DNA of 62,929 nucleotides from contig CAMMLF010000001.1 in the NCBI GenBank assembly GCA_946497585.1, positions 1-62,929 of the forward strand, written 5' to 3'. Below the pieces are notes generated by a model. It saw nothing but the letters and a program-made list of their open reading frames with translations, had not been told where the DNA came from and searched no databases. How positions within the stretch are numbered: position 1 is the stretch's first letter; each line of letters starts with the position of its first letter. The position numbers and the translations under genes are program-made. Below, one piece after another: positions 27,458 through 36,348 of the stretch. Origin of the DNA: an uncultured Clostridium sp. (GTDB taxonomy: Bacteria > Bacillota > Clostridia > TANB77 > CAG-508).

Positions 27458-27799
27458 CTATTTTTCCTCCAATTCTTCATAATAATCTTGTAATTCTTCT
27501 AGTAGTTTTTCTTTATCTTGTAGCACATAAAAACCTGACATTGGATGAAGAGCTATTTCAATGACATCGTCTTTATCTTGATAATGTTTATTGATTTCTT
27601 GTATCAAATCAGTCGCTTCATTCACAACAAATTCTATATCGCATTCATTAAGTGCATTTGCTGGGTCTTTAGCATATTCTATTTGACTATTTAAGTTATC
27701 AATAACATCTTTTGCTTTTCCAATAATTTCTTCATCATCCTCTTTGAAAAATTTTTCTTTGCATAATTCATTAAAATATTTATTGATTAATTTTTGCAT
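27458..27799 (-). CDS. Acidic helical hypothetical protein
   Basis: 113 residues, very acidic and helical (QDYYEELEEK at the end). The acidic character next to SSB suggests a DNA-mimic or SSB-interacting partner, but this is a guess. Confidence 0.45.
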   Translation of the reverse strand: MQKLINKYFNELCKEKFFKEDDEEIIGKAKDVIDNLNSQIEYAKDPANALNECDIEFVVNEATDLIQEINKHYQDKDDVIEIALHPMSGFYVLQDKEKLLEELQDYYEELEEK

Positions 27800-27813
27800 A
27801 GCTTAAACCTCCT

Positions 27814-28242
27814 TTAAAATGGTAAATCATCACCATTAGAAATAAAATCTTCTTGTGTATTTTTTTCATTTAGATTATTGCTAACAGTCTCTTGTGTATT
27901 ATCAGTATTTCCTTCAAGTTTTGTATAACTATCAGCAAAATCAATTTCTTCAGCAATAACTTCTGTTACATATCTTCTAATACCATTCTTATCCTCATAG
28001 TTTCGTGTTTGAAGTCTACCACTAATACAAACTTGTGTACCTTGATTTAAAAACTTCTCTACGAAGTCGGCAAGTTTAGAAAAGGTAATTATATTGAAAA
28101 AGTCAGCTTGACTTTCTTCACCTTTTTTAGTATATTTCCTATTTACAGCTAAACTAAATGTAGCAATTTTTACATTATTCGCTTGTGAAAATTTAATTTC
28201 TGGAGATTTTGTTAATCTCCCTAATAAAATTGTTTTATTCAT
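27814..28242 (-). CDS. ssb: Single-stranded DNA-binding protein
   Basis: 142 residues. OB-fold with NKTILLGRLTKSPEIKF, FSLAVNRKYT, QADFFNIITFSKLADFVEKFL, GRLQTRNYEDKNG, and the standard acidic tip DDLPF that recruits replication proteins. Coats single-stranded transfer DNA. Lies 14 bases after an S6-like gene, mirroring the chromosomal rpsF-ssb order. Confidence 0.95.
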   Translation of the reverse strand: MNKTILLGRLTKSPEIKFSQANNVKIATFSLAVNRKYTKKGEESQADFFNIITFSKLADFVEKFLNQGTQVCISGRLQTRNYEDKNGIRRYVTEVIAEEIDFADSYTKLEGNTDNTQETVSNNLNEKNTQEDFISNGDDLPF

Positions 28243-28256
28243 ATTTTCCTTCCTTT

Positions 28257-28541
28257 CTAATTATCTTGTTTAACAATTATAAATTTAAGTATATTTTCAT
28301 TAATACGATATTTTCTTTCTAATTCAGGAATAATGTCAGGAGTTCCTGAAAAATAAATTACAATATAATACGCATATTGATGATTTTGAATTTTATATGC
28401 TAGCATCCTTTTACCTAAATCATCAACTTTTGAGATTTTTCCTTTTTTTACAAGAAAATTCTTAATTTCTTCAACAACAGAATTCCTTTGTTCATCTGTA
28501 ATGTTATCCTTTATTAAAAAAACTGTTTCATAATTATTCAT
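28257..28541 (-). CDS. rpsF: Ribosomal protein S6 paralogue on the ICE
   Basis: 94 residues from ATG 28541 (gaaagga upstream), a normal S6 length. Sequence MNNYETVFLIKDNITDEQR, LGKRMLAYKIQNHQYAYYIV, ELERKYRINENILKFIIVK fits S6 along its length. It probably travelled with ssb, as the chromosomal operon order is rpsF-ssb-rpsR. Whether it enters ribosomes or has another role is unknown. Confidence 0.85.
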   Translation of the reverse strand: MNNYETVFLIKDNITDEQRNSVVEEIKNFLVKKGKISKVDDLGKRMLAYKIQNHQYAYYIVIYFSGTPDIIPELERKYRINENILKFIIVKQDN

Positions 28542-28557
28542 ATAAATCCTTCCTTTC

Positions 28558-28974
28558 TTAAGCAGCATTTTTAAAGATAAACTCTTTATTATGCTCTCTA
28601 TTTTTTTCTTTCATTTCTCTTTGTCTGTAATAGTACTCTTCCAAAAATTCTTCTTTGTATTTTGAAATTTTCTTTTGGTGTTTTACTAACTTAAACATAT
28701 TGTAGAACTTTCTGATATCCTTCTTTTTCATAGAAGTTAGTTTTTTATTTTTTATTGAAACAACTAAAAAAGTTCCATATAATATGCAACCCTGAAAAAG
28801 TCTATTAAATTCATCGTTTTCAGCATTTTGATTAGCAATAATTAGATTATTTTTATTTGTCCTTATTCTAAGCAAATTGTCTCCTATTAATGATTTTATA
28901 AATTTTATATTTCCAGGTATTTTAACCTTTTGTACTTCCTTATTAGGCATTATTAATAAACATTTTATTTTCAT
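28558..28974 (-). CDS. DUF3846-like hypothetical protein
   Basis: 138 residues. N-terminal 90 residues (MKIKCLLIMPNKEVQKVKI, NLIIANQNAENDEFN, GCILYGTFLVVSI) follow the pattern of DUF3846 domains found in phage and ICE genes; the C-terminal helix is basic and Glu/Arg-rich. Function unknown. Confidence 0.5.
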   Translation of the reverse strand: MKIKCLLIMPNKEVQKVKIPGNIKFIKSLIGDNLLRIRTNKNNLIIANQNAENDEFNRLFQGCILYGTFLVVSIKNKKLTSMKKKDIRKFYNMFKLVKHQKKISKYKEEFLEEYYYRQREMKEKNREHNKEFIFKNAA

Positions 28975-29038
28975 ATGTATATCTTCCTTTCTTTTTTAGA
29001 ATAGAAAAAGACAGAATATATCTGCCTTTCCTATAATT

Positions 29039-31015
29039 TTATGCTGCTTTTGAAATAGCAGTAGTATTCTTGTTATAAACTTTGATAGTTTTTGCGTTAG
29101 TGATTACAGGTTTTATAATAGTACAATCTTCACTATTATAATAATCTGTAATTTTTAAATTTTCGCCTTTGACTACATTAGATACAATTATTTGAGTGTT
29201 GTTAGTATATTTCTTTATAAAATCATAATCAGCGCAACTTTCGTAATCATCAATAAAAATAGGAAAATTAGTCCTTGCAATATTATTAAACATATTAGCA
29301 AATTCTAAAGCTGTTGCAATAGTTTCAGACCTAGACAAATCAGATAATAAATTACCTTTATAAGTAATAACAAAATCATCTTTTATTTCTCCAGTAGTCT
29401 TTAAAACAGAGTAGAATTTTACCGTAACATCTTTTAAATAATGCTTAGCAAGTTTCATCTTTTCTTCAATAAAAGAAATATATAACTTTTGGGCTACTTT
29501 CTTTGATTCTTTTAAATCACTAATTAATTTGTTTTGAACAGAAATTTGATTATTAAAATTAGATATATCATTTTTAGCATTTTGTATATTTTTTTCTTTA
29601 ATAAAAATTTCATTATTAAATTTTTCAATTTCTTTTTTCTCTAATTCTAATTTATCTATATTTTCTTTTATATTAGCGATTTTCTTATTATTATCTATAC
29701 TGGTATCTCCACCTAATGCGTGATACTGACATCTTTCCATTGCAAGTTTAAACCTTAAGTCCTTTTCTTTTGTCTCTAATGTATTTTTCTTGTTAAAAGC
29801 ATCTGTCAAATTCTTTTTCATATTAGCAATAGTTTTTTCTTTTGCCTCATCTTGTATATGCTGTTCACATGTAGGACAAAGGCAATCCGTGCCACTTTTT
29901 ATCGCTAAATATTTTTGTTTACCTGCTTTCATGTTTTTTGAAAGCTCTGTAATTTCAGTTGATATATTTAAAATTTCATTTTCTAAACTCTCTACTTTTT
30001 GTTTTTGATTTTCTTTTTCCTTTATTTGTTTATCATTGGATAAAGAATCTAATTCTTGATATGCAAGTGAAAGTTCTACTTCTTTTTCAAACTTTTTAAT
30101 TTTAGGTAAATTTTCATCTGCTATATTTTGTGCATATTCAATCTTTCCACTTAAAGTAGAAATATAAGTTTCTGCTTTTTTTATATCTTGATTCAATTCT
30201 GATATATATGTAGGGATATCTCTTGGAATCGCCTCTAATTTTTTTTGCTCTTCTTTCTCTAAATTATCATAAGCAATATCCATAAAAATATTTAGAATAT
30301 GAGTATTTATAAAATCTTCTTGCTCTTTTTGAGAAAGTTTGTAGTAATACTTTATATCTTTTAAAACTACATCTTTAAAGCTAATAAACAATTCTTTTCG
30401 TGATAGTTCCTCAAATTGTTTATTAGTATTTTCTTGTAATTTGTTAGAAATATAAAGCTCTTTAAGCTCATTTTCACTTAATCTATCGTACATTTCTCTT
30501 ACAGATATTCTAAAATATCTATTAAGCAATTTTTGCTGTTGAAAATCACTTAGAGTTTTAAAAATTTCAATAGGTTTTATATCGGATAAATACTTATCTA
30601 GCATTTCTTTTTGTTCTGCTGGCTTTTTAGATAAGAAATAAAGTGGATTTATAATAGATAAAAATAATTTTTTATCTTTATAAAAGCTAATTAATTCATT
30701 TTGAGTTATAGATTTTCCATCGAGTGTAATAGAATTATTTTTTGTTCCAACTCTATTTTTTATACGAACTAATATGTGTTTAATTCCTTGATTATCTGTA
30801 AAATGTAATTCTCCATAAGAACTATCAACATTTTGATTTATAAGGCAAGATTTTTCATCTCCTGACAGATTAGTTCCTAAAAGTATATTTACAATAGCAT
30901 AAAGAATATTACTTTTTCCAGAGCGATTTTTGCCACTAATAGAGGTAGTGTCATACAATTTTGTTTCAAATACCCCTTTGAATTTTCTGAAACCGAATGG
31001 TTTTGATATAATCAA
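29039..31015 (-). CDS. SbcC/Rad50-like SMC ATPase with zinc hook
   Basis: 658 residues. P-loop SGKNRSGKSN near residue 30, two long coiled coils (about 255-345 and 385-510) flanking a CxxC zinc hook (LCPTCEQH, about residue 375), and a Walker B-like FPIFIDDYES near 585. This is the plan of Rad50/SbcC-type DNA end-processing ATPases, shorter than chromosomal SbcC. No nuclease partner is adjacent. Possible roles are recombination of the element or anti-defence. Confidence 0.75.
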   Translation of the reverse strand: MIISKPFGFRKFKGVFETKLYDTTSISGKNRSGKSNILYAIVNILLGTNLSGDEKSCLINQNVDSSYGELHFTDNQGIKHILVRIKNRVGTKNNSITLDGKSITQNELISFYKDKKLFLSIINPLYFLSKKPAEQKEMLDKYLSDIKPIEIFKTLSDFQQQKLLNRYFRISVREMYDRLSENELKELYISNKLQENTNKQFEELSRKELFISFKDVVLKDIKYYYKLSQKEQEDFINTHILNIFMDIAYDNLEKEEQKKLEAIPRDIPTYISELNQDIKKAETYISTLSGKIEYAQNIADENLPKIKKFEKEVELSLAYQELDSLSNDKQIKEKENQKQKVESLENEILNISTEITELSKNMKAGKQKYLAIKSGTDCLCPTCEQHIQDEAKEKTIANMKKNLTDAFNKKNTLETKEKDLRFKLAMERCQYHALGGDTSIDNNKKIANIKENIDKLELEKKEIEKFNNEIFIKEKNIQNAKNDISNFNNQISVQNKLISDLKESKKVAQKLYISFIEEKMKLAKHYLKDVTVKFYSVLKTTGEIKDDFVITYKGNLLSDLSRSETIATALEFANMFNNIARTNFPIFIDDYESCADYDFIKKYTNNTQIIVSNVVKGENLKITDYYNSEDCTIIKPVITNAKTIKVYNKNTTAISKAA

Positions 31016-31027
31016 TCTTCATAAAAT

Positions 31028-31258
31028 TTAACTCCTTTTTTGATTTTTTCTATATTTTTTGTGTCTACGTTCAAAAGGTTTTCGTAAGTATTGTGGTTCT
31101 ATCCAGTCTTCTGTTCCATCTTTAAATTTTACTAAATAATCCAAATAATATGGGTCTCTCTCAATAATAAAAGCTGGAACATTTCTATAAAAAGTGCCAG
31201 TATTTTCACCAGGACCATATACAAAAACCTTCTCGTGATTTTTAAATTTATTATGCAT
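31028..31258 (-). CDS. Small basic hypothetical protein
   Basis: 76 residues. Contains KVFVYGPGENTGTFYRNVPA and WIEPQYLRKPFERRHKK, a small beta fold with a basic tail. Start ATG 31258 has aggaga ten bases upstream. Not recognised. Confidence 0.5.
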   Translation of the reverse strand: MHNKFKNHEKVFVYGPGENTGTFYRNVPAFIIERDPYYLDYLVKFKDGTEDWIEPQYLRKPFERRHKKYRKNQKRS

Positions 31259-31380
31259 TTTTGTACATTCTCCTTTACTATTAAATTATTTTTTGACCAT
31301 TGACTTATTTTTGATTTTTGTGTATTATTACAAATGACATTTATAAATAACACCAAAAGTAGTATAAGAACCCCTTTTTC

Positions 31381-32449
31381 TTATGCTGCTATATTTTTTT
31401 GTGCATCCTTTTCATTGTTTTGTACGAATTTAAAATCTGTTAGTATTTTTTTATCATTAAACTCCTGTATTTCTGTTTCAAATACTGAGCCTATACCACA
31501 TTTAAGTATTCCATCAATTAATTCAGGCTTAACAATAAGATTAACAGGCTTATCTGACATATCATAAAATTCACCTATAAAATATTCTTTAGGTTTACCG
31601 TCTTTCATAAATGTTTCAGTATGGTGATTTGTAAAATAGTAGCACTTATCAATATCAGGGTTTTCTGATATTTCAATTTTTGCTATTTTTTTAGTATTTT
31701 GGTTTGAAACCTTAGTTTTGAGTTCTTCATTTTCTTTTTTAATACTATTTACTACAGTGTTATTCACAATTTGCTCATTTGTTGTGGATTGTGGTTGTGA
31801 ATTCTTATTATTTTGTGGGAGAGTATTAGAAATAAAATCTTCTTTTTTCATAATATCAACGATATAATTACTAAAAGTCTTTCCATTTTTAGAGTTTTCA
31901 ACCTTTCTTAGAAATAAAATATATTTTCCTTTAACACTTTGTCCGTGCTCTTTTTGTAAAGAAAAATATTGGTTTAATGAGTCTATTGATTGACTACTTG
32001 TGATTCTCATAAGCCATATTCTGTCTGTTGAGACCTTAGGTATTAAAAACTTTAACCAACCTACTTTTCTACAATCAGGTGGTCCAACTTGTTTTTTCTG
32101 TCTATATTGACAATTAGAACCTAAGCATTTAATTTTTTGCCAACCATTCTGTGTTTTTTGATTTGCTTCATCTGTTCCAAACATACAATAACATACTTGC
32201 CCGGGATTGATTACTTCTTGAATACTTTGCAGAAAAAGGTTCTTCTGTAATAAATTCAATTTCAATACTTGTTTTTCCTTTATACATTTGGTCAAATTTT
32301 TGTAAATAGCCTTGCATATATTGGTCTTGTACTTTTGCTATAAAATGGCCTAACTCTTTTGCTCTTTTTTTACCATTTCCAATTGGCACTTGTTCTCCAT
32401 GCTGTATTCTTCCGATAATCGGTAAATTTACATAGCTTACTTGTTCCAT
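31381..32449 (-). CDS. gp3/RDF-like zinc protein with a frameshift at a T-run
   Basis: Two overlapping frames join into one protein of about 355 residues. N-terminal frame: VNLPIIGRIQHGEQVPIGNG, pattern of gp3-like recombination directionality proteins. It shifts to the second frame at EEPF-LQSIQEVINPGQVCY. The Cys-rich middle (CLGSNCQYR, GPPDCRKVGW) predicts zinc binding, and the C-terminus FKFVQNNEKDAQKN follows. The shift needs one base skipped in a five-T run (plus 32233-32237), context cct-ttt-tct. Unlike the other shifts it is not at CGG, so a true mutation, homopolymer error or slippage are all possible. Confidence 0.55.
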
Positions 32450-32471
32450 AATATTTCATCCTTTCATTTTA

Positions 32472-32912
32472 CTATGCAGCAATTAGTTCTTCTACATAGC
32501 AGTAATTTTTTTGTATTTTGTCTGAATTTATAGTGTAGATTGGATATATGCTATTATTTACAACACATATTCCAGTTTGATTTTTAATAATACCAAGTTT
32601 TAATAGCTGAGGTATTAATGTGGGCTTAAACTTACAATCAACAACTATTTCGTCTTCTCCTAGGAGTTTTTTGTTTTGCTCTAATGTAATATCTGCAAAA
32701 TGAGCAGTTTCATTTATTATTGGGTACGTGCCAAATAAGCTGAATTGAATATTACCATTAGAATATCTTGAACTATGTAAAAAACAATTTGTAAATATAG
32801 TTCCATATAGTTCAAAACTAAATCCATGCTTCATAATAACTAAATCTCCTTCCTGTATTTTTGTGTAAAAAAGATTTTTTTGATAAATCCTCCTTTCTAT
32901 TAATTTAGGCAA
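32472..32912 (-). CDS. Hypothetical protein, first gene of the minus operon
   Basis: 146 residues, mostly beta (EGDLVIMKHGFSFELYGTIF, GNIQFSLFGTYPIINETAHF). Ends KNYCYVEELIAA; the AA end recurs in several genes of this operon. Family not recognised. Its upstream region is the hairpin-rich AT stretch. Confidence 0.5.
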   Translation of the reverse strand: MPKLIERRIYQKNLFYTKIQEGDLVIMKHGFSFELYGTIFTNCFLHSSRYSNGNIQFSLFGTYPIINETAHFADITLEQNKKLLGEDEIVVDCKFKPTLIPQLLKLGIIKNQTGICVVNNSIYPIYTINSDKIQKNYCYVEELIAA

Positions 32913-33036
32913 AAAAAGAGAAAGTACTTTCCAAAAGTGAGTTGGGGGATAAAACTTTTAGAATAATTACTTTCTTTTTTATATTTAAGCATAACAAAGA
33001 ATCTATATAATTGTTACACTAAATACCCATTTTATG

Positions 33037-33228
33037 CTACATTATTTTACAATGTAGAAAAACTACTACTAACTAAAAAACTTAGTAGTTATGCTATAAA
33101 GATAAAATCTTTATAGATAGTTACAGTTAAATAATAACTATAACATAAATCTTATTACACACTTATATTTTACATAGTTTTTTTACTTATTTCAATAAAC
33201 ACAAAATAAAAATATTTTTTATTGAAAT
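33037..33228. repeat. Cluster of five inverted repeats, candidate oriT/oriV or control region
   Basis: In a 480-base AT-rich gap without genes (32913-33393) five palindromes follow one another: ctacatt/aatgtag (33037-33057), actactaa/ttagtagt (33065-33089), ctataaagat/atctttatag with a three-base loop (33094-33116), atagtta/taactat (33117-33141) and atttcaataaa/tttattgaaat (33189-33228). It lies between the divergent DNA-processing operon and the gene at 33394, a usual site for a replication or transfer origin or a multi-operator region. Confidence 0.5.
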
Positions 33229-33393
33229 ATCAATATTTTTTTAGATTTTTAATAGGGATTTTAAAAATTATTTTTTGAAAAACTTTCTCTAATGTAGTTA
33301 TATCAATGAATTTAAGTGAGAAAAAAATTCAACTTTTCAGCATTCCAATACAGAAACTTATTTTATAAAATGAAATTGAAAGGAGGAATGGTT

Positions 33394-33714
33394 ATGGAAT
33401 TTATGAAAGACGAATTTTTTGACTTAATATTTGATAAAATGCAAGAGTCAAACAAATTGAACATAAAAGATAAAAAACTAGAACAATACCGCAAAGAAAA
33501 TGTAAATGTTTCAGCACAGTTATACAATTTTATACAAAACAGAGTTCATCCAAAGTGTAGAAGACAATTGCTGAGAATACTAGAAAGAAGAAATGAGACA
33601 ACTTCTAATTATTTTTTCAGAGAAAATGAACTGTATTATAAAAGCGGATTTCTTCAAGGTATGTACATTGTAACATTAATGTACAATGAAAAAAATAAGA
33701 ACAAAGATAACTGA
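33394..33714 (+). CDS. Small helical hypothetical protein
   Basis: 106 residues from ATG 33394 (aggagga upstream). Helical with a basic centre (RVHPKCRRQLLRILERR) and an aromatic end (SGFLQGMYIVTLMYNEK). Divergent from the DNA-processing operon. Not recognised; may be a regulator. Confidence 0.5.
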   Translation: MEFMKDEFFDLIFDKMQESNKLNIKDKKLEQYRKENVNVSAQLYNFIQNRVHPKCRRQLLRILERRNETTSNYFFRENELYYKSGFLQGMYIVTLMYNEKNKNKDN

Positions 33715-33958
33715 ATATACTTTTATTAATTATAATTGCATAAAAAACTTTGCATATAAAAATTAGTATTATATGTCAATATCTAAGCAAATATGAGCAT
33801 ACGAGAGAAAAACAGTTGCAAGTTTTAAATGTTTATATGACTATTTTTTTACTATTTGTTATAATTAATTGTAAAGAAAATGCCAACCTTTATAAAAAAT
33901 TTATTTATTTTAAAATGACAAATTTTAGAAAAAAATGTGACAAATTTTAGAAAATATA

Positions 33959-34012
33959 TTGACTTTAATTATATGATAGTGCTATACTAAAAATTGTATA
34001 GCATAGCTATAC
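33959..34012 (+). promoter_or_regulatory. Promoter and operator-like palindrome of the secreted protein gene
   Basis: ttgact (33959-33964), 18-base spacer, tatact (33983-33988), then a perfect palindrome gtatagc/gctatac (33996-34002, 34006-34012) at the expected transcription start. Just upstream (33916-33953) two copies of tgacaaattttagaaaa form a direct repeat. No gene was seen in 33715-34055. Confidence 0.6.
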
Positions 34013-34055
34013 GCAAAAAGATAGTGGATTTGATACTGAAACTGGAGGTAATCAA

Positions 34056-34517
34056 ATGAAAAACAAAGTGTTAAGTAGGATTTGCTCCATCCTGTGCGCA
34101 TGCATGGTTGTATGCAGCGTACCGACGGCAGCATTCGCGGCGGAGCCTGATGATTTGACCGCAACTTCCGTCATGGAAAGTTCGGTCGAATAGGTCAGCG
34201 ATGAGATTGTGCCGTATGCAAATCCTGTGGTTACAGGTTCCATTCCGGCATTCGAAACCAGAACATACACTGTTCATCTCAACAGCTATATTGGATTTTC
34301 CAAGACTTTCAGGGTGACGGCTCAGTCCAGCGCCAGCCAAGGAGGAATTGATATCACTTTGAAGAAAGGTGATAAGTATTATTCCGATGGAAACTGGATT
34401 ATGGGGGTTAATGACACTGGCGATTGGAAGTTTACTCTTCCGTCTTCGGGTGATTATACCGTACAGATCACCAACCTATCCTCTGATGTCGTATATGTTA
34501 CTATGCAGTGGGTGTGA
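34056..34517 (+). pseudogene. GC-richer secreted protein with EIVPYA motif, in-frame TAG
   Basis: Signal peptide (RICSILCACMVVCSVPTAAFA|AE), then 25 residues later an in-frame TAG at 34191-34193. The same frame continues without interruption for 108 codons (VSDEIVPYANPVVTG, then a beta-rich body SKTFRVTAQSSASQGG, DGNWIMGVNDTGDWKFTL). Total 154 codons. Shares EIVPYA with the gene at 18720. Either a nonsense-mutated gene or one expressed by readthrough; the intact promoter and undamaged downstream frame suggest the stop is recent. No in-frame CGG here. Confidence 0.6.
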
Positions 34518-34628
34518 TTCACATCTGAAATCTCTCTAATCCGTAAATAACATTTTGAATCCACTATCGGTAGGGGCATATTGCGTAATATGCCCCTATT
34601 TTTAATATTTAAAAGGAAAATATTTGCT

Positions 34629-35592
34629 ATGTTAAATTTAATAAAAAATGAATTAATAAAAATATTTAAGAGAAGAGAAATCTACATATTATTTGCCATT
34701 CGGATTTTCTGTTATTTTAATATATAACATCTTTCAAATAATAAATGTTTCAGATGTAGATATTACCAGCCAATATAAAAGAGCATACAATATTGATACT
34801 TTTTACTTAGAACACAATAAACAATTAAATAAAGATGAAAATTATGAGAAAATAGTTGAAAGAATACATTTAGAAAAATATGCTATTGATAATAATATTA
34901 AATACAATATTCTGATTAATTCACAGAATGAAAGTGCTATTTTACCACCAGATGCACGAATATTATTAATGAAGGTGTTTGACAATTTTGAGGTTTTGAT
35001 TATTTTTATTATTATATATTTGTCTTGCACTATCATATCCGAAGAGTACTACTCTGGGACAATAAAAAATATATTAATAAAGCCATATAAAAGAGTCAAA
35101 ATATTGTTCTCTAAAATATTAACGGATTTTTTAATTATTATATTAGTAGTATTAATTTTAGTAATTTTTCAATATGTATTAGGGGGATTATTATTTGGAT
35201 TTGAAAGTTACTCTCTAGATGCGATAAGATATAATACTATTTCTCAAGATATTGAAACTATGAATTTAGTCAAATACATATTGCTACTATTTACTACGAA
35301 AATATTTATGTATGTAATATTAAGCAGTTTTAGTCTACTATTTGGGATTATTACTAACAATATGGCTTTGAATATACTAATATCATTGGGTGCGTATTTC
35401 TTGTCTACTTTTGAAATATTAAAAAATAATATTACTAATTACATATTTATATATAATTGGGATATAAGTAAATATCTTTTTACAGATAGTACTATGCTAT
35501 GGCAATCTATAATTATATCTAGTATAAGCTTATTGATATTTTTATTATTAATTATTATAATATTTAATAAAAAGGATGTTAGAAACATATAA
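34629..35592 (+). CDS. ABC transporter permease (ABC-2 type), one CGG +1 site
   Basis: 320 residues after skipping C34701. Without it the protein ends after 34 codons; with it, the first membrane helix becomes IYILFAI-GFSVILIYNIF, as expected for a permease of the bacteriocin-immunity type. One large extracellular loop (about 35-120) lies between helix 1 and the cluster of later helices. EEYYSGTIKNILIKPYKR is the conserved coupling segment. Paralogous to the permease at 36341. The transporter may confer immunity to or export of a peptide. Confidence 0.78.
34701..34703 (+). other. In-frame CGG, +1 site 13 (ABC permease)
   Basis: Codons att-cgg-att. Dropping C34701 gives att-gga-ttt (I-G-F) in the first membrane helix. 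Confidence 0.85.
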
Positions 35593-35610
35593 CGAAAGGA
35601 AAAATTTTGG

Positions 35611-36348
35611 ATGGAAGTATTGAAATGTGCGAATTTAAAAAAGCAAATAAAATCTAAAGTAATTGTTGAGGATATTTCTTTTTCGATTAATACTGGAGAT
35701 GTAGTTGGTTTTATTGGACCAAATGGTGCAGGAAAAACAACAGTTATAAAATTGATATTAGGACTAATGAGACTATCTTCAGGAAATGTAAAAATAAATG
35801 GATATGATATAAGAAATGACTTCGTTAGGGCAATAGAAAAGGTAGGTGCTATTGTCGAATCTCCAGACTTGTATTTATATTTATCTGGATATGATAATTT
35901 AAAAATAACAGCTAATTATTATAAAAATATTACTAAAAACCGAATAAATGAAGTAATTAAAATCATAGGGCTAGAAAAACAAATAAAAGATAAAGTTTCT
36001 ACTTATTCACTCGGAATGAAGCAAAGGTTAGCAATAGGAGAGGCAATTATTAATAAGCCAAATTTGTTAATTTTAGATGAACCAACAAATGGATTGGATG
36101 TTGAAGGAATAATAGAAATGAGAAAATTAATAAAAGGTTTGTCTCAACAAGGAATAGCTATATTAATATCTAGTCATAATTTAACAGAAATTGACAATTT
36201 ATGCAATAAAATAATTGTTATAAAAAATGGAAAAATTATTGTAAATGAAGCTATTGAGCAATTTAAAAATAGTTTATCTTATCAAAAGACAAAGTTATCA
36301 TTAGAAGAAGCCTTTTTAAAAAAGGTTGGTGATAATAAAGATGATTAA
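35611..36348 (+). CDS. ABC transporter ATP-binding protein
   Basis: 245 residues. Walker A GPNGAGKTT (about 37-45), signature TYSLGMKQRL (about 132-141), Walker B NLLILDEPTNGLD, switch His in SSHN. BcrA/LanF-type subunit partnering the permeases on each side. It overlaps the second permease gene. Probably antimicrobial-peptide immunity or efflux. Confidence 0.92.
   Translation: MEVLKCANLKKQIKSKVIVEDISFSINTGDVVGFIGPNGAGKTTVIKLILGLMRLSSGNVKINGYDIRNDFVRAIEKVGAIVESPDLYLYLSGYDNLKITANYYKNITKNRINEVIKIIGLEKQIKDKVSTYSLGMKQRLAIGEAIINKPNLLILDEPTNGLDVEGIIEMRKLIKGLSQQGIAILISSHNLTEIDNLCNKIIVIKNGKIIVNEAIEQFKNSLSYQKTKLSLEEAFLKKVGDNKDD

Noticed and set aside
33750..33950. 66-residue open frame on plus
   Set aside because: No ribosome site, atypical composition, and it runs into the repeat and promoter region; treated as noncoding.
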